From: Gonocerus acuteangulatus | Taxonomy: Eukaryota > Arthropoda > Insecta > Hemiptera > Coreidae | Assembly (NCBI GenBank): GCA_946811695.1 | Contig: OX328126.1 | Span: forward strand, 7,578,197 to 7,642,196 | Direction of reading: 5' to 3' | Length of the DNA: 64,000 bases | In this document: in pieces, positions 1 to 9,850 of the stretch | Position numbering within the stretch: position 1 is the first letter of the stretch | How the letters are laid out: each line of letters starts with the position of its first letter | Notes under the pieces: generated by a model | What the model saw: only the letters and a program-made list of their open reading frames with translations | What the model was told of the DNA's origin: nothing | Databases searched by the model: none | Position numbers and translations under genes: made by a program

Positions 1-195
1 TCGCCGCTCCACTATGTTTTGGCAACTGTAAATAAATGCATTATTTTCAACCCTCTCGGCTACCCTCTACCCTCGCCGCTCCACTATGTTTTCACCCAAT
101 GTCGTGGTGGCCTCATCGCCATCTGACCCGAGCTGGACTTAATACATCTGATCACTATTTGGAGGCTCGACGCCGAATGGCTCATCAGCCAAGAG

Positions 196-469
196 CATGG
201 GCGTATAAAGAAAATAATATCGGGAGGGGCTGGGGAAAATTTCGGGGGGGGGGGGGCTGTGACCATTCCCGGGGTATGGAATACTAAAAATTTAGAACTT
301 GGAATAGTTTTAGGCTAACTAAAACGCTATTACAAGTAAAATAAAATATTTTTTATGAACTAAGTGATTTTATTTCATTTATTTTTAAGGGGTTTACGTC
401 AAATTTTTACCATCAAATCAAAATTTGGGGGGGCTGCAACCCCCTCAGCCCCCCTTATATACGCCCATG
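196..469. mobile_element. hAT-like MITE with 8-bp target duplication
   Basis: A 274-bp non-coding element. It begins CATGGGCGTATA and ends TATACGCCCATG, so it has terminal inverted repeats of about 12 bp. It is flanked on both sides by GCCAAGAG (188-195 and 470-477), a perfect 8-bp target duplication as made by hAT-type transposases. The interior has G-rich and C-rich tracts. A diverged relative lies at about 55820-56045, ending with a similar C-run and ATATGCCCATG. It has no coding capacity. The superfamily is inferred only from the duplication length. Confidence 0.75.
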
Positions 470-484
470 GCCAAGAGCGGGCGT

Positions 485-682
485 TGGCTAATAAATTAAT
501 AAATAAAAACTAATGTCTAATAGATTATTGGGACGGTTCATCTCCAGGTTACCGCCCTTTTCTGGCAAGGATAGGGCAGTTGCTTTTTTTCGAAATAAAA
601 ACCAAAACCCTTAGTTTGAATCGAACCCACGACCCTAGACTCGGAATGCGCACGCCTTAGCACTGACGGGCTCCGAATTGTA
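485..682 (-). repeat. tRNA-derived SINE (family 1), copy a
   Basis: Reverse-strand copy of the dispersed SINE whose reference copy is at 18589-18782. It shows the GGTTCGATTC-like B box, the AGAAAAGGGCGGTAACC core and an AT-rich tail with TAAATAA. It is diverged and its ends are not sharply defined. Confidence 0.65.
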
Positions 683-1408
683 ATTCCTATTCTGAATTCA
701 TGCATACAGATCGTAAATTGTGTTTGAACTTCGAAGACGAGAGAATGGATTTTTGGAGGACCTTTGTCCAATCGCGCGAGTCCTAAAATGCTCAAACCTC
801 AACTTAAAATTCTGACGAACTTCAGATATTGTCTGAATTTTGCTGATCTCCTGATTTCATCAAACCTTAAGGTTTCCAGCCAAGCTGGGAGAGGAGCTGG
901 ATCAACCTGCCGTGCCACTCGCCCTGAACAGAGCCAAAACCCCAAATTGACACAATGATCAACAAATAACGAAAAGAACCTTTGATGCCCTAAGAACTAG
1001 CACTTTTGGGAGAATCTTGCTTCAGTAGGTCCAGTTTCGCTCGATTTCGCCTGAGTACTGGTGACAACTACCTGCAAGCTCACTTATACCGCATGGACCT
1101 TGCAGACGACGACAGCTGAGGGGCTGCGCAGCTCTCACCTTCCTAAATGTCGACATCGAGATCCGCTGTTGGGAGGCTTGGCGACGAATGGTTGTACAAC
1201 CACGGATGGGCGTTGGCTAAAGTAAAGTTACCACAAAGGTTGACACGCCTTACATCCAACCAAAAAGTAAAGTTGATGTAGGTGCTGCATAAACGATGAC
1301 ACTCCAAAATATTAGCACAGACGATTAGGTAAGTATTGAGATATGCATAGTCAAGTACACAAGAATTAAATAAATGACCACCAATTGAGCACATAAAGAA
1401 TTAATAAA
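683..1408. other. Gene-poor interval, no supported gene
   Basis: Nothing with protein-family similarity was recognised. A stretch at 1165-1215 resembles 165-215 and 470-490 (GGAGGCT..GACG.CGAATGG and GGGCGTTGGCTAA), suggesting a repeat interrupted by the MITE at 196-469. The family is not identified. Confidence 0.4.
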
Positions 1409-1414
1409 TTTATT
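1409..1414 (-). terminator. Polyadenylation signal AATAAA of the VAP-like gene
   Basis: AATAAA on the minus strand begins 12 nt after the stop codon of the VAP-like gene. This is a very short distance, but it is the first canonical hexamer downstream. Confidence 0.45.
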
Positions 1415-1425
1415 TCATAATATTA

Positions 1426-1926
1426 TTAGTTGTAGTAAGCTATTATGCCAACCCCTGTCATAATTGTCATCAAGAATACCGCCACGCCCCATCTGAGGAA
1501 AGAATTCTTGACACTTTGGCCGCACATCAGATTGACATCACTGGAGCCCTGATCTAGAAATGTCACTTTAACTTTAGACTGCATTGTGTTTGCTTCATTG
1601 ATAAATGCCCATATCCTGTTGGGATCGGTTCCTCTTGCATTTGAGGGCACGACAGCAGCGAGTACTTTGAACTTGTCTAAATTATCCCCTTTCTCACCTT
1701 TTAGGCGAAAATTGACCAGCTGACGGCTGTAAGGAAGCATGAGACCAACCTTGGGCTTGACGCAGTACCTCCGCGAAGCGGTCGTCTTGACCTTGTAACA
1801 TATCGAATATGGCGAAGGGTTTGTGAGTTCTAGATTGGTGTTGCACTTCTTGTCGAATGGCGCATTGAATGTTAGTGTATCTTCTGGATCAAGAACCAGC
1901 AGTTGTGTCGGCCTCGGCAGAGACAT
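1426..1926 (-). CDS. VAP-like MSP-domain membrane protein, single exon
   Basis: A 166-residue intronless protein of the VAP (VAMP-associated protein) family, ER tail-anchored proteins that bind FFAT motifs. Residues 8-125 form an MSP domain: the family signature LVLDPEDTLTF (10-20), NLELTNPS (31-38), KVKTTASRRYCVKP (45-58; P58 matches the proline mutated in human VAPB P56S) and LDKFKV (83-88). The last 20 residues form one transmembrane anchor. The central coiled coil of VAPA/VAPB is absent, so the protein is about two thirds of the usual length. In the FFAT-binding strand the usual KFMV reads KFKV, so the FFAT-contacting methionine is lysine. Absence of introns suggests a retrogene or a specialised paralogue. 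No poly(A) tail or target duplication was seen, so it is not recent. The open frame argues for function. Confidence 0.75.
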   Translation of the reverse strand: MSLPRPTQLLVLDPEDTLTFNAPFDKKCNTNLELTNPSPYSICYKVKTTASRRYCVKPKVGLMLPYSRQLVNFRLKGEKGDNLDKFKVLAAVVPSNARGTDPNRIWAFINEANTMQSKVKVTFLDQGSSDVNLMCGQSVKNSFLRWGVAVFLMTIMTGVGIIAYYN

Positions 1927-3034
1927 AATTCCATTTCTTCCCTTCTGCTCAGTTACAATTTTGAGAAACTGACATCATAGAGATTCTTCCTTACTTCATT
2001 GCTCAAATGAAACCCGTAATTTTGTATGTAGAAAACGTGTACACTAAAAAATATTGGCAATTTTAACAAAGTTTTACTTCATATGGAATTGATAAGGTTA
2101 TTCACATGACCTGTCTTAAACCTTTAGATTTTAAATATCAAAAGATTGATCAAGCCTGTATTTGCTATCCGGTACGGTCCCTCCCCGTGTCCCTCTACGT
2201 TTTCCAAATTTCATATCTCTTTGGCTTTACACACATTTTTTCTAGTATAGCCCCTTCTATTACCTGCTGGTAGAATAAGGCGTATTCTCCACCCAGCTCC
2301 AGGTTCCGACCCGTCGGTCCTCGAGTTCTTTCTTTGGTTTTTTCCTGTGGGTGGGGGGTTGAAAAAAAAAAAGCCTGTATTCGTCAAGGAGTGAATCACA
2401 TAATTATGACTGAAATCGTAATATCAATTGACTTCAATAGAGGATACTCTAAAAATAAAGTCTACATTAGAAACATTCATTTTCTTTAGAAAATACTTCT
2501 TTTAGTAGAACAAAGAGAGATTTTAGTTAATCGTGGTTTGTTTATATAGAGAAAACAATTTTAATGAATGCACAAATTGTTTAGGTTGAAAGAACTATGA
2601 AAAGGATGTAGATAAAATCAAAGGCCTTTTTCACCAACTTCACCAGGCCAGGGGTTCACTAACTTACTGTTGAGCGCTGCAGTCCTTGTATGACCTGGCC
2701 CTCTGCCACCATACAAGGAAGCTTGATGTTAGAGTCCTACAATTTTGAATCTCTAGCGTTCCCAAATCCTCGACAAGGTCGTCAAGCATTTAGCCATTTT
2801 TAAGTATTTGGTTTAATTTGATTAAAAATAGATCCATTTTTTTAAATAACATCTTTCCTTTCCATTTGGTAAAGGAATTATGGGGATAATTAACAATCAA
2901 ACAAATATATTTGGCATAGGTAACCTTAAGTACGCGCTTTCCGGTAGAACTGGTCACTCATGGAAAGCGTAGACCAATACCCCGAAAAGGGAGGCCTGTG
3001 CGGAAGAATTTATTTTCAGCAAAAAAGTATTATT
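1927..3034. other. Intergenic, no supported gene
   Basis: No gene was recognised. A moderately GC-rich block at 2170-2370, with a G-run and A-run near 2350, and another at 2620-2740 look like old repeats but match nothing else in the window clearly. Open frames here are short and unconvincing. Confidence 0.4.
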
Positions 3035-3599
3035 ATTATCGTAATTATTATTATTATTATGGGGGTGGGGTCTCTCATATTACTGGAGAATATTTTTACT
3101 GGGGGATAGTTCCAACCAGTAAAAAAAGTCCGTCACGCAGGAGCTGCATAACTAAGCACTTTCCTCAGAATTTGGGTAGTGTAGCCTGCTTTCCAGAACA
3201 ATTTGCTTAAAATATCCTACATAAATAAAATAAAAACATGAATAGTTCTCTTTTAAATTTGTAATGAGTAACTGATCAATTATTAATTTGCTTCCAGAGT
3301 TATGTTTACACATGGTACCTATTACACTACGAAATAAATACAAAAAACCTCATATTATCGTATTTTGATCTAACGCAGGAACAGGATACAGTCACTCTAG
3401 TGGTAGAAAGCGCTCCTTGCGGCGGCTTTGTGAACCTACGTCTGGCGGGCTTTTCTATTGAAATATATTACAAATTAAACCCCCGCTTTCCGATTGACCG
3501 ATGCAGCTCATTTTTACAACACTTCTTTCTGATGAGTTACCCACGACGTATACCGCGTTTCGTTACAATACAGCAGAAATTACGACCGGTATATTAGGA

Positions 3600-3910
3600 A
3601 TTCGGGTCCGGAGTAAACTCCCCCCCCCCCTCCTAATGAACCGATTTAGTTTATTTTTACAACACATATTTACCTGTGGATCACCACTACGAATACCGAG
3701 TTTCGTCGAAATATACCAAAAATCACGGCTGGTAGTGGCGAATTGGTATTGTGGGTCCGGAGTAAACCCCCCCTTCTAATGAACCGATTTAGTTCATTTT
3801 TATATCTCACTTTTCTCTCTATATTACCACTACGAATACCAAGTTTCGTTGAAATATAACAAATATTACGTCTGACATAGTCAAATTAGTGTTTTGGGTT
3901 CGGGGTAAAC
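3600..3910 (+). repeat. Minisatellite, about 149-bp units, inside Helentron-like copy 1
   Basis: Units each start with GGGTCCGGAGTAAAC (about 3604, 3753 and a diverged one near 3900) followed by a C-run and AATGAACCGATTTAGTT. The second Helentron-like copy has more units. Confidence 0.75.
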
Positions 3911-4029
3911 CCCCCCTTCCGGTGGACCGACTTTGGTGGTTAACGAACTCGTTCAATCGTTCGCTAATTGAATGCTATATACCAAGTTTCGTGACGAAAA
4001 AACAAAAACTCTGGCCGCTATCGTGTTAA

Positions 4030-4031
4030 CA

Positions 4032-4113
<82 letters not shown>
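4030..4113. repeat. Compound (CA)n(TA)n microsatellite
   Basis: About 31 CA repeats followed by about 10 TA repeats. It lies between the minisatellite and the 3' hairpin of the Helentron-like element. Confidence 0.9.
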
Positions 4114-4479
4114 AATTTTAATGGGGGTCATTTTCGGTGTCTACTAGGTAGGATCGATAAAGATTTGAAGAAATTTTTCAAAAATTCCGTCATGAGTCCA
4201 ACCTCAATAGCTACTTTCCTTCGGAGGAAAGTGCTAAAAAGAATTATTTTTATTTTTTTTTAATATTTTTTTTATTTAGGCACTAATTATGGGCATTAAG
4301 AAATTTTCTTACGATTCGAGCTGTATCGAGTAGAACTGCTTGCTGGGATAATATTAAGTGTTCCTCTTATAATTTCAGATATTTGGTGACACTGACTGTA
4401 GTATTCGATATCAATCCATTGGTCGAAATAATAACTGCAGTAACTCTAGCGGAATCTAATTTATAGAGATCTTTTAACT

Positions 4480-6390
4480 ATATGGCCAAGTCTTGATATT
4501 TTCGCAGCTTTTCGGCATATGCTTTCCGAATATTCTCATCATTCGGCACTGAAATATCAATTATATCAGCAGTCATATTACGCTGGTCGATGATGGGAAT
4601 ATCTGGTTTATTATGGTGAACAGTTCGGTCCGTAATCATAGCTTCGTCCCAGTAGATTTTAATTCTATCATTTTCTAGAAGTCTTTGTGGGAGCGATAAT
4701 ACGGTACCGTACTTTCCATAATGCCGAACCTTTCTGCTATTGCTTGATGTTATATCTTGGCAAAATTGTCATGTCTCTGAAGGTAATCAGATCCCACAAG
4801 AATTTCGCAGCCTGCCGTCACGTGTTGAATCGACTCATACGCCTTGTTACATAATCTGCACTTGTCCGAAATACTAATATCTTTTAAAACGTGTCGTCGG
4901 TAGGATCGTGTTGCAATTACTTGGTCCTGGATGGCTATTACGAAACCCTCAGTTTCCGAAAATAGCCGACCAGAAGTCAACCATGCTACCGACAACGTCG
5001 TCTGCACCTCCGGATGAAATAAACGACTGTAACATCGCCCGTGGAGTTCTTTCGTTTGCCATTCAGAAAGGCGATCCAAATCTGTTCATTAATTATCTTC
5101 AATTTCAAGGCTGTATAATTCTCGTCCAATTTAACGATTTCCTTAAAAAGGTGGTTCTCACTCGATCTCATATAATGCCTCAGATTACTTTCTTGAGATC
5201 TGCATAAATGTTCAATATTGATGAGGCCAAGGCCACCTTTTTTCCTTGGAAAATACAGCCTTGCCATTGAAGATGTTGGATGGTGCATGCGTGCTTTAGT
5301 CATTTCAGTTCGAATGAGTCGATCCAAATCCCGTAGTGATGTATCTGACCACTTTATCACACCGAAACTATACGTCAATGAAGGTATTGCCCAGGTGTTA
5401 ATAGCTTTTACTTTGTATTTTCCATGCAGATAACTTCTTAATACTAATCGCAGCCGTTTTAAAAACTTATTTTTAAGCTCCTCTTTAACATTTTTGTGGC
5501 AGATCTTAAGGTGCTGTTGGATGCCAAGATACTTATACGTTTCAGGTTCCCCCAATTCACGTACATGGTCCCCATCCGAGAGTGCTATGTTTTCAGTAGA
5601 TACTGTGCATCCTTTTGTAACATGTAGCACAGCACACTTATCTAAACCAAAGCACATTCGAATGATGTTACTGAAATTTCGAACAATGCTTATCATGTGC
5701 TCCAGTTGGGAAGCATTCTTTGCGTACAATTTCAGATCGTCCATGTATAGACTGTGAGATATCCTGGTTTCTTGGTCATTTATAGTCAACCGTACCCACT
5801 ATCACGCAGCAACTGGCTCAATGGGTTCAGGGACAAGCAAAACCACAAAGGACTCAGGCTATCGCCTTGATATATTCCCCTTTGTATTTTTATCGTTTCG
5901 CTTTCTACAGTATGTCGTCCCTTTCCAAAGGAAAGCTTGGTTTTCCACGTGGCCATCATGCGTGATAAAAGGTCAGTTACATTATTAGCGACTTTATAAA
6001 TTCTTAACACCTCGATTAACCAGGAGCGAGGAACCGAATCGAAAGCTTTCTTGTAGTCGATCCATGCCATCGATAGACTTCGCTGTTTGGCTGAGGCTTG
6101 AGATGCAATAAAGGAGTCTATAACTAACAGCTCTTTACATCCTTCAGACCCACTTCTACAGCCTAGCTGCTCGGGAGCTAGTAATTCATTTTGTGTGATG
6201 TGACCTTGGATGAGATAATAGATGTGAAGAGCTTATAGACTCCATTTAAGCATGTTATAGGTCTGTAGTCATTGGGTTCGAGGGGTTGGCCTTCTTTCTT
6301 TGGAATCATGTGTTTCAAACCCTCAGCAAAGTCACTTGGTATTGACTTAGTACCTACAAGAATGTCTTGGTAACAGCGAGCGAATGGTTC
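4480..6390 (-). pseudogene. Reverse transcriptase/RLE endonuclease remnant
   Basis: Degenerate minus-strand coding region of the RLE-type LINE. In reading order: RT palm fragments with NDYRPITCLNG (near 6290), then WIDYKKAFDSVPRSWL (near 6060, RT domain with the first catalytic Asp), a GIYQGDSLSPLWF motif (near 5870) and YMDD (near 5740). These are followed by the thumb, a CxxC...H...C zinc finger (CRLCNKAYESIQHVTAGC) and an RHDN box near 4760. The C-terminal part has KPDI and, 16 residues on, DIS, which fits a restriction-like PD-(D/E)xK nuclease. At least two frame breaks (near 5780 and 5000) and further stops make it a pseudogene. The R2/NeSL/Hero group is inferred from the zinc finger plus nuclease order. 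Confidence 0.75.
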
Positions 6391-6404
6391 ATGTAAATTG
6401 TCTA

Positions 6405-6545
6405 AATATTATTATTATTATGGGGGGTGGGGTCTCTCAGATTACTGGAGAATATTTTTACTGGGGGATAGTTCCAACCAGTAAAAAGAATTATCTTTAT
6501 TTTTTTTAAATATATATATTTTTTTTAATTATGGGCATTATTATT
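6405..6545 (-). mobile_element. 5'-truncated LINE 3' UTR copy (empty site of the Helentron-like element)
   Basis: About 140 bp matching the 3' UTR of the LINE at 3035-6404, but with CCAGTAAAAAGAATTAT uninterrupted where the other copy carries the 1.1-kb Helentron-like element. It ends in a TTATTA tail directly abutting the 5' breakpoint of the neighbouring copy. Confidence 0.7.
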
Positions 6546-6860
6546 ATTATTATTAAAAGAAGTATTAACATTGTTATTATTATTATAAAAAGACATTTAT
6601 CATTGTTATTATTGTTTTCATTATAGTCACAAAGAGAAGTATTATCATTTTTATTATTATTATCAAAGAAAATTTATCATTGTTATTATTATTATTATCA
6701 AACAAGTATTACTATTATTATTATTGTTATTATCTACTATTATTATCAAAGAAGCATTATTATTGTTATTATGATTATCAAATAAGTATTGTCTTTATTA
6801 TTACTATTGTATTATTATTAATATCGCACAATAAAGGCTATTCATTCATTCATTCAACCT
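6546..6860. repeat. TTA-rich simple sequence with a LINE-type CATTC tail
   Basis: Imperfect repeats of TTATTATTATNAAA, then CACAATAAAGGC followed by (TTCA)n at 6822-6857. The end resembles the 3' terminus of a LINE with a short-repeat tail. No coding sequence. Confidence 0.6.
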
Positions 6861-7202
6861 TAAGTACCAAACTAATAAAATAAAAACATAAAGGTCTAGC
6901 TCAAGAGATCCTTAAGATTGATGCTTCATTGGTATTTATAAAATCAACAGGGAAAAAGACAAGTGTGAATTTGAATGATTTTCCAAGAATACCTCGATCT
7001 ATCACAAGATCACTTCACTTCTCAAGCTTATTTCCTCATTCTTTATTAATTACTCAGATTATTTTGCAATATTTCGCTCTACTAACTTAACTTTCCTGTT
7101 ACTATCAGAGGAATTTTTGTATAGTAAATATATTTACATTTTGTAAGAGGGCCTCTTTCACATTCTTTCCAGTACAGACTTAAATAGGGCTTATATATCT
7201 GC

Positions 7203-7404
7203 AGTGGCGGAGATATAACTTGTCACTTGTGAAAGCATAGATGGGGCTCGACGTTGCCAGTTCTTAAGCCCTCCCAACCCCCGCTCTGCCTAGATGCTGG
7301 AATAGGAGAGGGAGGAGTGGCAACCCAGCTCGGCTTTCATTAGCTAGAGGCGCCTCAACCTTCCCGTCCACAGCCAGTACAAGTTAAATCTCTCCCACTA
7401 TAAG
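7203..7404. mobile_element. MITE family M1, copy 1
   Basis: About 200 bp with inverted ends: GTGGCGGAGATATAACTTGT at the left, and a matching inverted ACAAGTTAAATCTCTCCCACTAT at the right. A copy in the opposite orientation lies at 13396-13608. It is GC-rich compared with its surroundings and non-coding. The superfamily is unknown. Confidence 0.7.
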
Positions 7405-7405
7405 T

Positions 7406-7764
7406 CACAAATGTTTGTAGAGGGGAGATACACCCAATGTCGGGCAAAACTAAAATTTAAACTACATTCACTTTTTATAATAAACTAAATCTAAACTAAA
7501 AATTTCAACTTAAAAAAAAAACTAAAACTAAAATTAAATTAACTAATGGATATTAGTTGAACTAAAACTAAAACATTGGGCATTGATTAAAAACTGAATT
7601 AAAGCTTTATTTTAGTTTAGTTTTATAAAAATAACGTGAATTAATATAAATCATATGTTATTTCGATATTTAAGTAAATTATTAAAACTAATAGAACTTG
7701 TTTTCATTTTGTTTTAAATAGGCTGATGTAATTCTAACCTCATTTTTCCCCATTATAGTTCATA

Positions 7765-7827
<63 letters not shown>

Positions 7828-8589
7828 AAACGGATAAGTGTATAAGGAAAAGTTGATAAAAGACAACAGGAAAAACATAGATAAAAATAAAACTTTATTG
7901 TTAAAATCACAATTAAAAATATATAGAAAACCTCTATGGGAGGATTATTTTTAAGCAATATCACATCAGTGGTTACTGGAATGGTGAAATATTTGAACAA
8001 AAGCAAATTAATCACAACAAATGGAATACAAAAAATAAATAAAATATTCACAATAAAATAACAATCAACATTTAGAAAAATATAAGTCATTTTTTAATTT
8101 TCATACTGAATAGGAAGCTACTTCAATAAAAATACTTTCTGTATCTCGGTGTAATGAACTTCAAGGAATTTTTTAAAGGAATTGTTTGTTGTTTTGAAGT
8201 TGGCTATATTGAGGTTTGGATGGTTAAAAGTTCATTATATTCAGATTAATGTATTTATTTGTTGACCATAAAACAAATTTACAGAGTTTAACATCTTTAA
8301 TTAAAATTGTTAACATATAAGGAAAACTGTGTTAAGTTATTACACTCAGAAGGAAAACGTGCACCAGGATGGTTGGAGAAGGACTTGCAAACATTCATGT
8401 TCAAACAAATAATTTGCCTTACTGATGTGGACACATAGATAATAATGAGATATTTTTTGTTATTAGAGGTTTGCAGAGGTATTTATTTCTGAGTGGATTT
8501 AAAATTTCGTTAACAACCTCTATTTACTACTTATGTGTGTGTACAGGTTCATTATACCGAGATACTGTATTACATCTGAACAATACTGG
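7406..8589. other. AT-rich intergenic, no gene
   Basis: Contains an AAACTAAA-rich low-complexity run (7480-7610) and a (TA)n tract at 7769-7827. The 116-codon minus-strand frame here is created by the TA repeat. No gene seen. Confidence 0.5.
7769..7827. repeat. (TA)n microsatellite
   Basis: Nearly pure TA dinucleotides over about 58 bp. Confidence 0.9.
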
Positions 8590-8661
8590 TGCTTGAGTGC
8601 ATAATAAATCTACTATTTATTTAAATGAGATGGGCAGATTCCTCCAAATTTTATTGCAACG

Positions 8662-8687
8662 TTTCGGGCTCCATTGTCCTTCTTCAG
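8662..8687 (-). ncRNA. Hammerhead-like core in a Penelope-like terminal repeat
   Basis: On the minus strand, CTGAAGA (fits CUGANGA) is followed by a short imperfect stem and GAAA. Flanking ACGTTGC and the context match the hammerhead-bearing ends of Penelope-like elements. Only the core is visible; stems I and III were not established. Confidence 0.4.
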
Positions 8688-8729
8688 GCATAATTCTTCG
8701 AGCAAATGTAAGAAAATCTAGGAGTCTGA

Positions 8730-9255
8730 CAGTAGTGTTATGTGTAATTACAGGCATAATAATATCTTTCTGTAATTAAAGTCATAATCACAGCTATTTC
8801 TCCGATTATGCCTGTAATTACAACTATTTTTTCTGCGATTACAACTGTAATTACAATTTTTTTTCTATTATAACAACTGTAATCATAACCTTTCTGTGAT
8901 TACGACTGAAATATTTTAAACACAACACACATCTGGGCAGGGGAATCGGAAAACTATTTGCATCAAGATAATGAGATTCATAGATATAAAGAGTTGAGAC
9001 TTTGTCATCCATTCGTAATAGTAGTAATTACAGTCATAATCACAGAAACAGCTGTAATTACAGATAAATGTTGTGGTTACGAGAGTAATAATAATCAAAG
9101 GTGTGATTTGAGGTGTAATCTTAATCACTCTTGTAATTACGATTATAATTGTAGTCACAATCATATCTTCAGGATCTGTTATTATAATTGTAATCAAAAT
9201 CACATCTAGAAAGTCAGTGATTATTATTGTAATCCTAATTATGATAAGGATAATG
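8730..9255. repeat. Irregular GTAATTACA/ATAATCACAG repeat block
   Basis: Many degenerate repeats of about 22-26 bp built from GTAATTACAG and TCATAATCACAG, in both orientations. The open frames here come from the repeat. Confidence 0.6.
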
Positions 9256-9559
9256 CCCAACACTGATCTACAGGTGAAAGGTTATGCAACTGGACATAAA
9301 ATTTGGAAGTCCAACTAATCCCTGATTGCTTATCATCTCGACGGCTAACTATCTAATCTTCATGATAAAACTTGGAAGGTTCTACCCATCTCGTCTGAAA
9401 ATACCCTTTATAAAAATGTCTTACAGTAGATTTAATTGAATGAAATTACAGAACTTATTGAAGAGGGAGGACTAAAATGACTCTTTACAATTTTGAAGGT
9501 GGAGAATGTCAGAGTTTGGCCGCATTAATAAAATTACATTTTTTAAAATAAAAAAATGA

Positions 9560-9850
9560 GTTATAGATACCATAATTTTGCCTTGAGTTTCAAGCCTTCG
9601 TCAAGGCTTTGAGGAGAGTAAAAACTGATTCATACGGAAGTCGTTACATTTATGAATCTATGAGCACAAGATAAATGAACTTCAATACACATAGTTCTCC
9701 CTCATCTCATAGCTCTGATGAAGGCTTGTAACTCAAGCCAAATGTTAACTTATTATACGGCCAAATATAACTCATTTTTATATTTTAAAAAATGTAGTTT
9801 TATTAAGATTCATGAACGAAACTCGACAATCCCTACTTTCGCAACCTCAA
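9560..9850. mobile_element. Penelope-like terminal repeats in inverted orientation
   Basis: Two arms face each other. The left arm (about 9540-9625) has a degenerate minus-strand hammerhead core (TTGACGA, AGGCTTG stem). The right arm (about 9705-9800) has plus-strand CTGATGA (9715-9721) with an AGGCTTG...CAAGCC stem. Outer parts ATTTTTTAAAATA and TATTTTAAAAAATG are inverted copies. No RT frame remains. Confidence 0.5.

Larger units (their letters stand above)
3123..4236 (+). mobile_element. Helentron-like non-autonomous element, copy 1
   Basis: About 1.1 kb without coding capacity. AAGCACTTTCCTC near the 5' end (3154-3166) is inverted near the 3' end as GAGGAAAGTGCT (4224-4235), a subterminal inverted repeat. 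The 3' end has a perfect hairpin (ACTTTCCT, loop TCGG, AGGAAAGT; 4213-4232) followed by GCTAAAA. The interior has 146-149-bp tandem units and a (CA)n(TA)n tract. These are hallmarks of Helentron-associated (DINE-1-like) elements. The uninterrupted host site is preserved at 6405-6545. Class assignment is inferred. Confidence 0.6.
3035..6404 (-). mobile_element. RLE-type (R2/NeSL-like) LINE relic with nested insertion
   Basis: A minus-strand, 5'-truncated non-LTR retrotransposon. Coding remnants run from about 6400 to 4480; the 3' UTR continues to a (ATA)n tail at about 3035 and is split by the Helentron-like element at 3123-4236. The 3' end is recognised because the same sequence (GGGGTCTCTC...GGGGGATAGTTCC) recurs at 6419-6487, where it belongs to another copy. 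The coding part has stops and frameshifts, so the copy is dead. Confidence 0.7.

Noticed and set aside
1143..1394. 83-codon minus-strand frame downstream of the VAP-like gene
   Set aside because: No similarity recognised; part of the region resembles an interrupted repeat.
4908..5757. Plus-strand frames of 71-99 codons
   Set aside because: Antisense to the LINE reverse transcriptase remnant.
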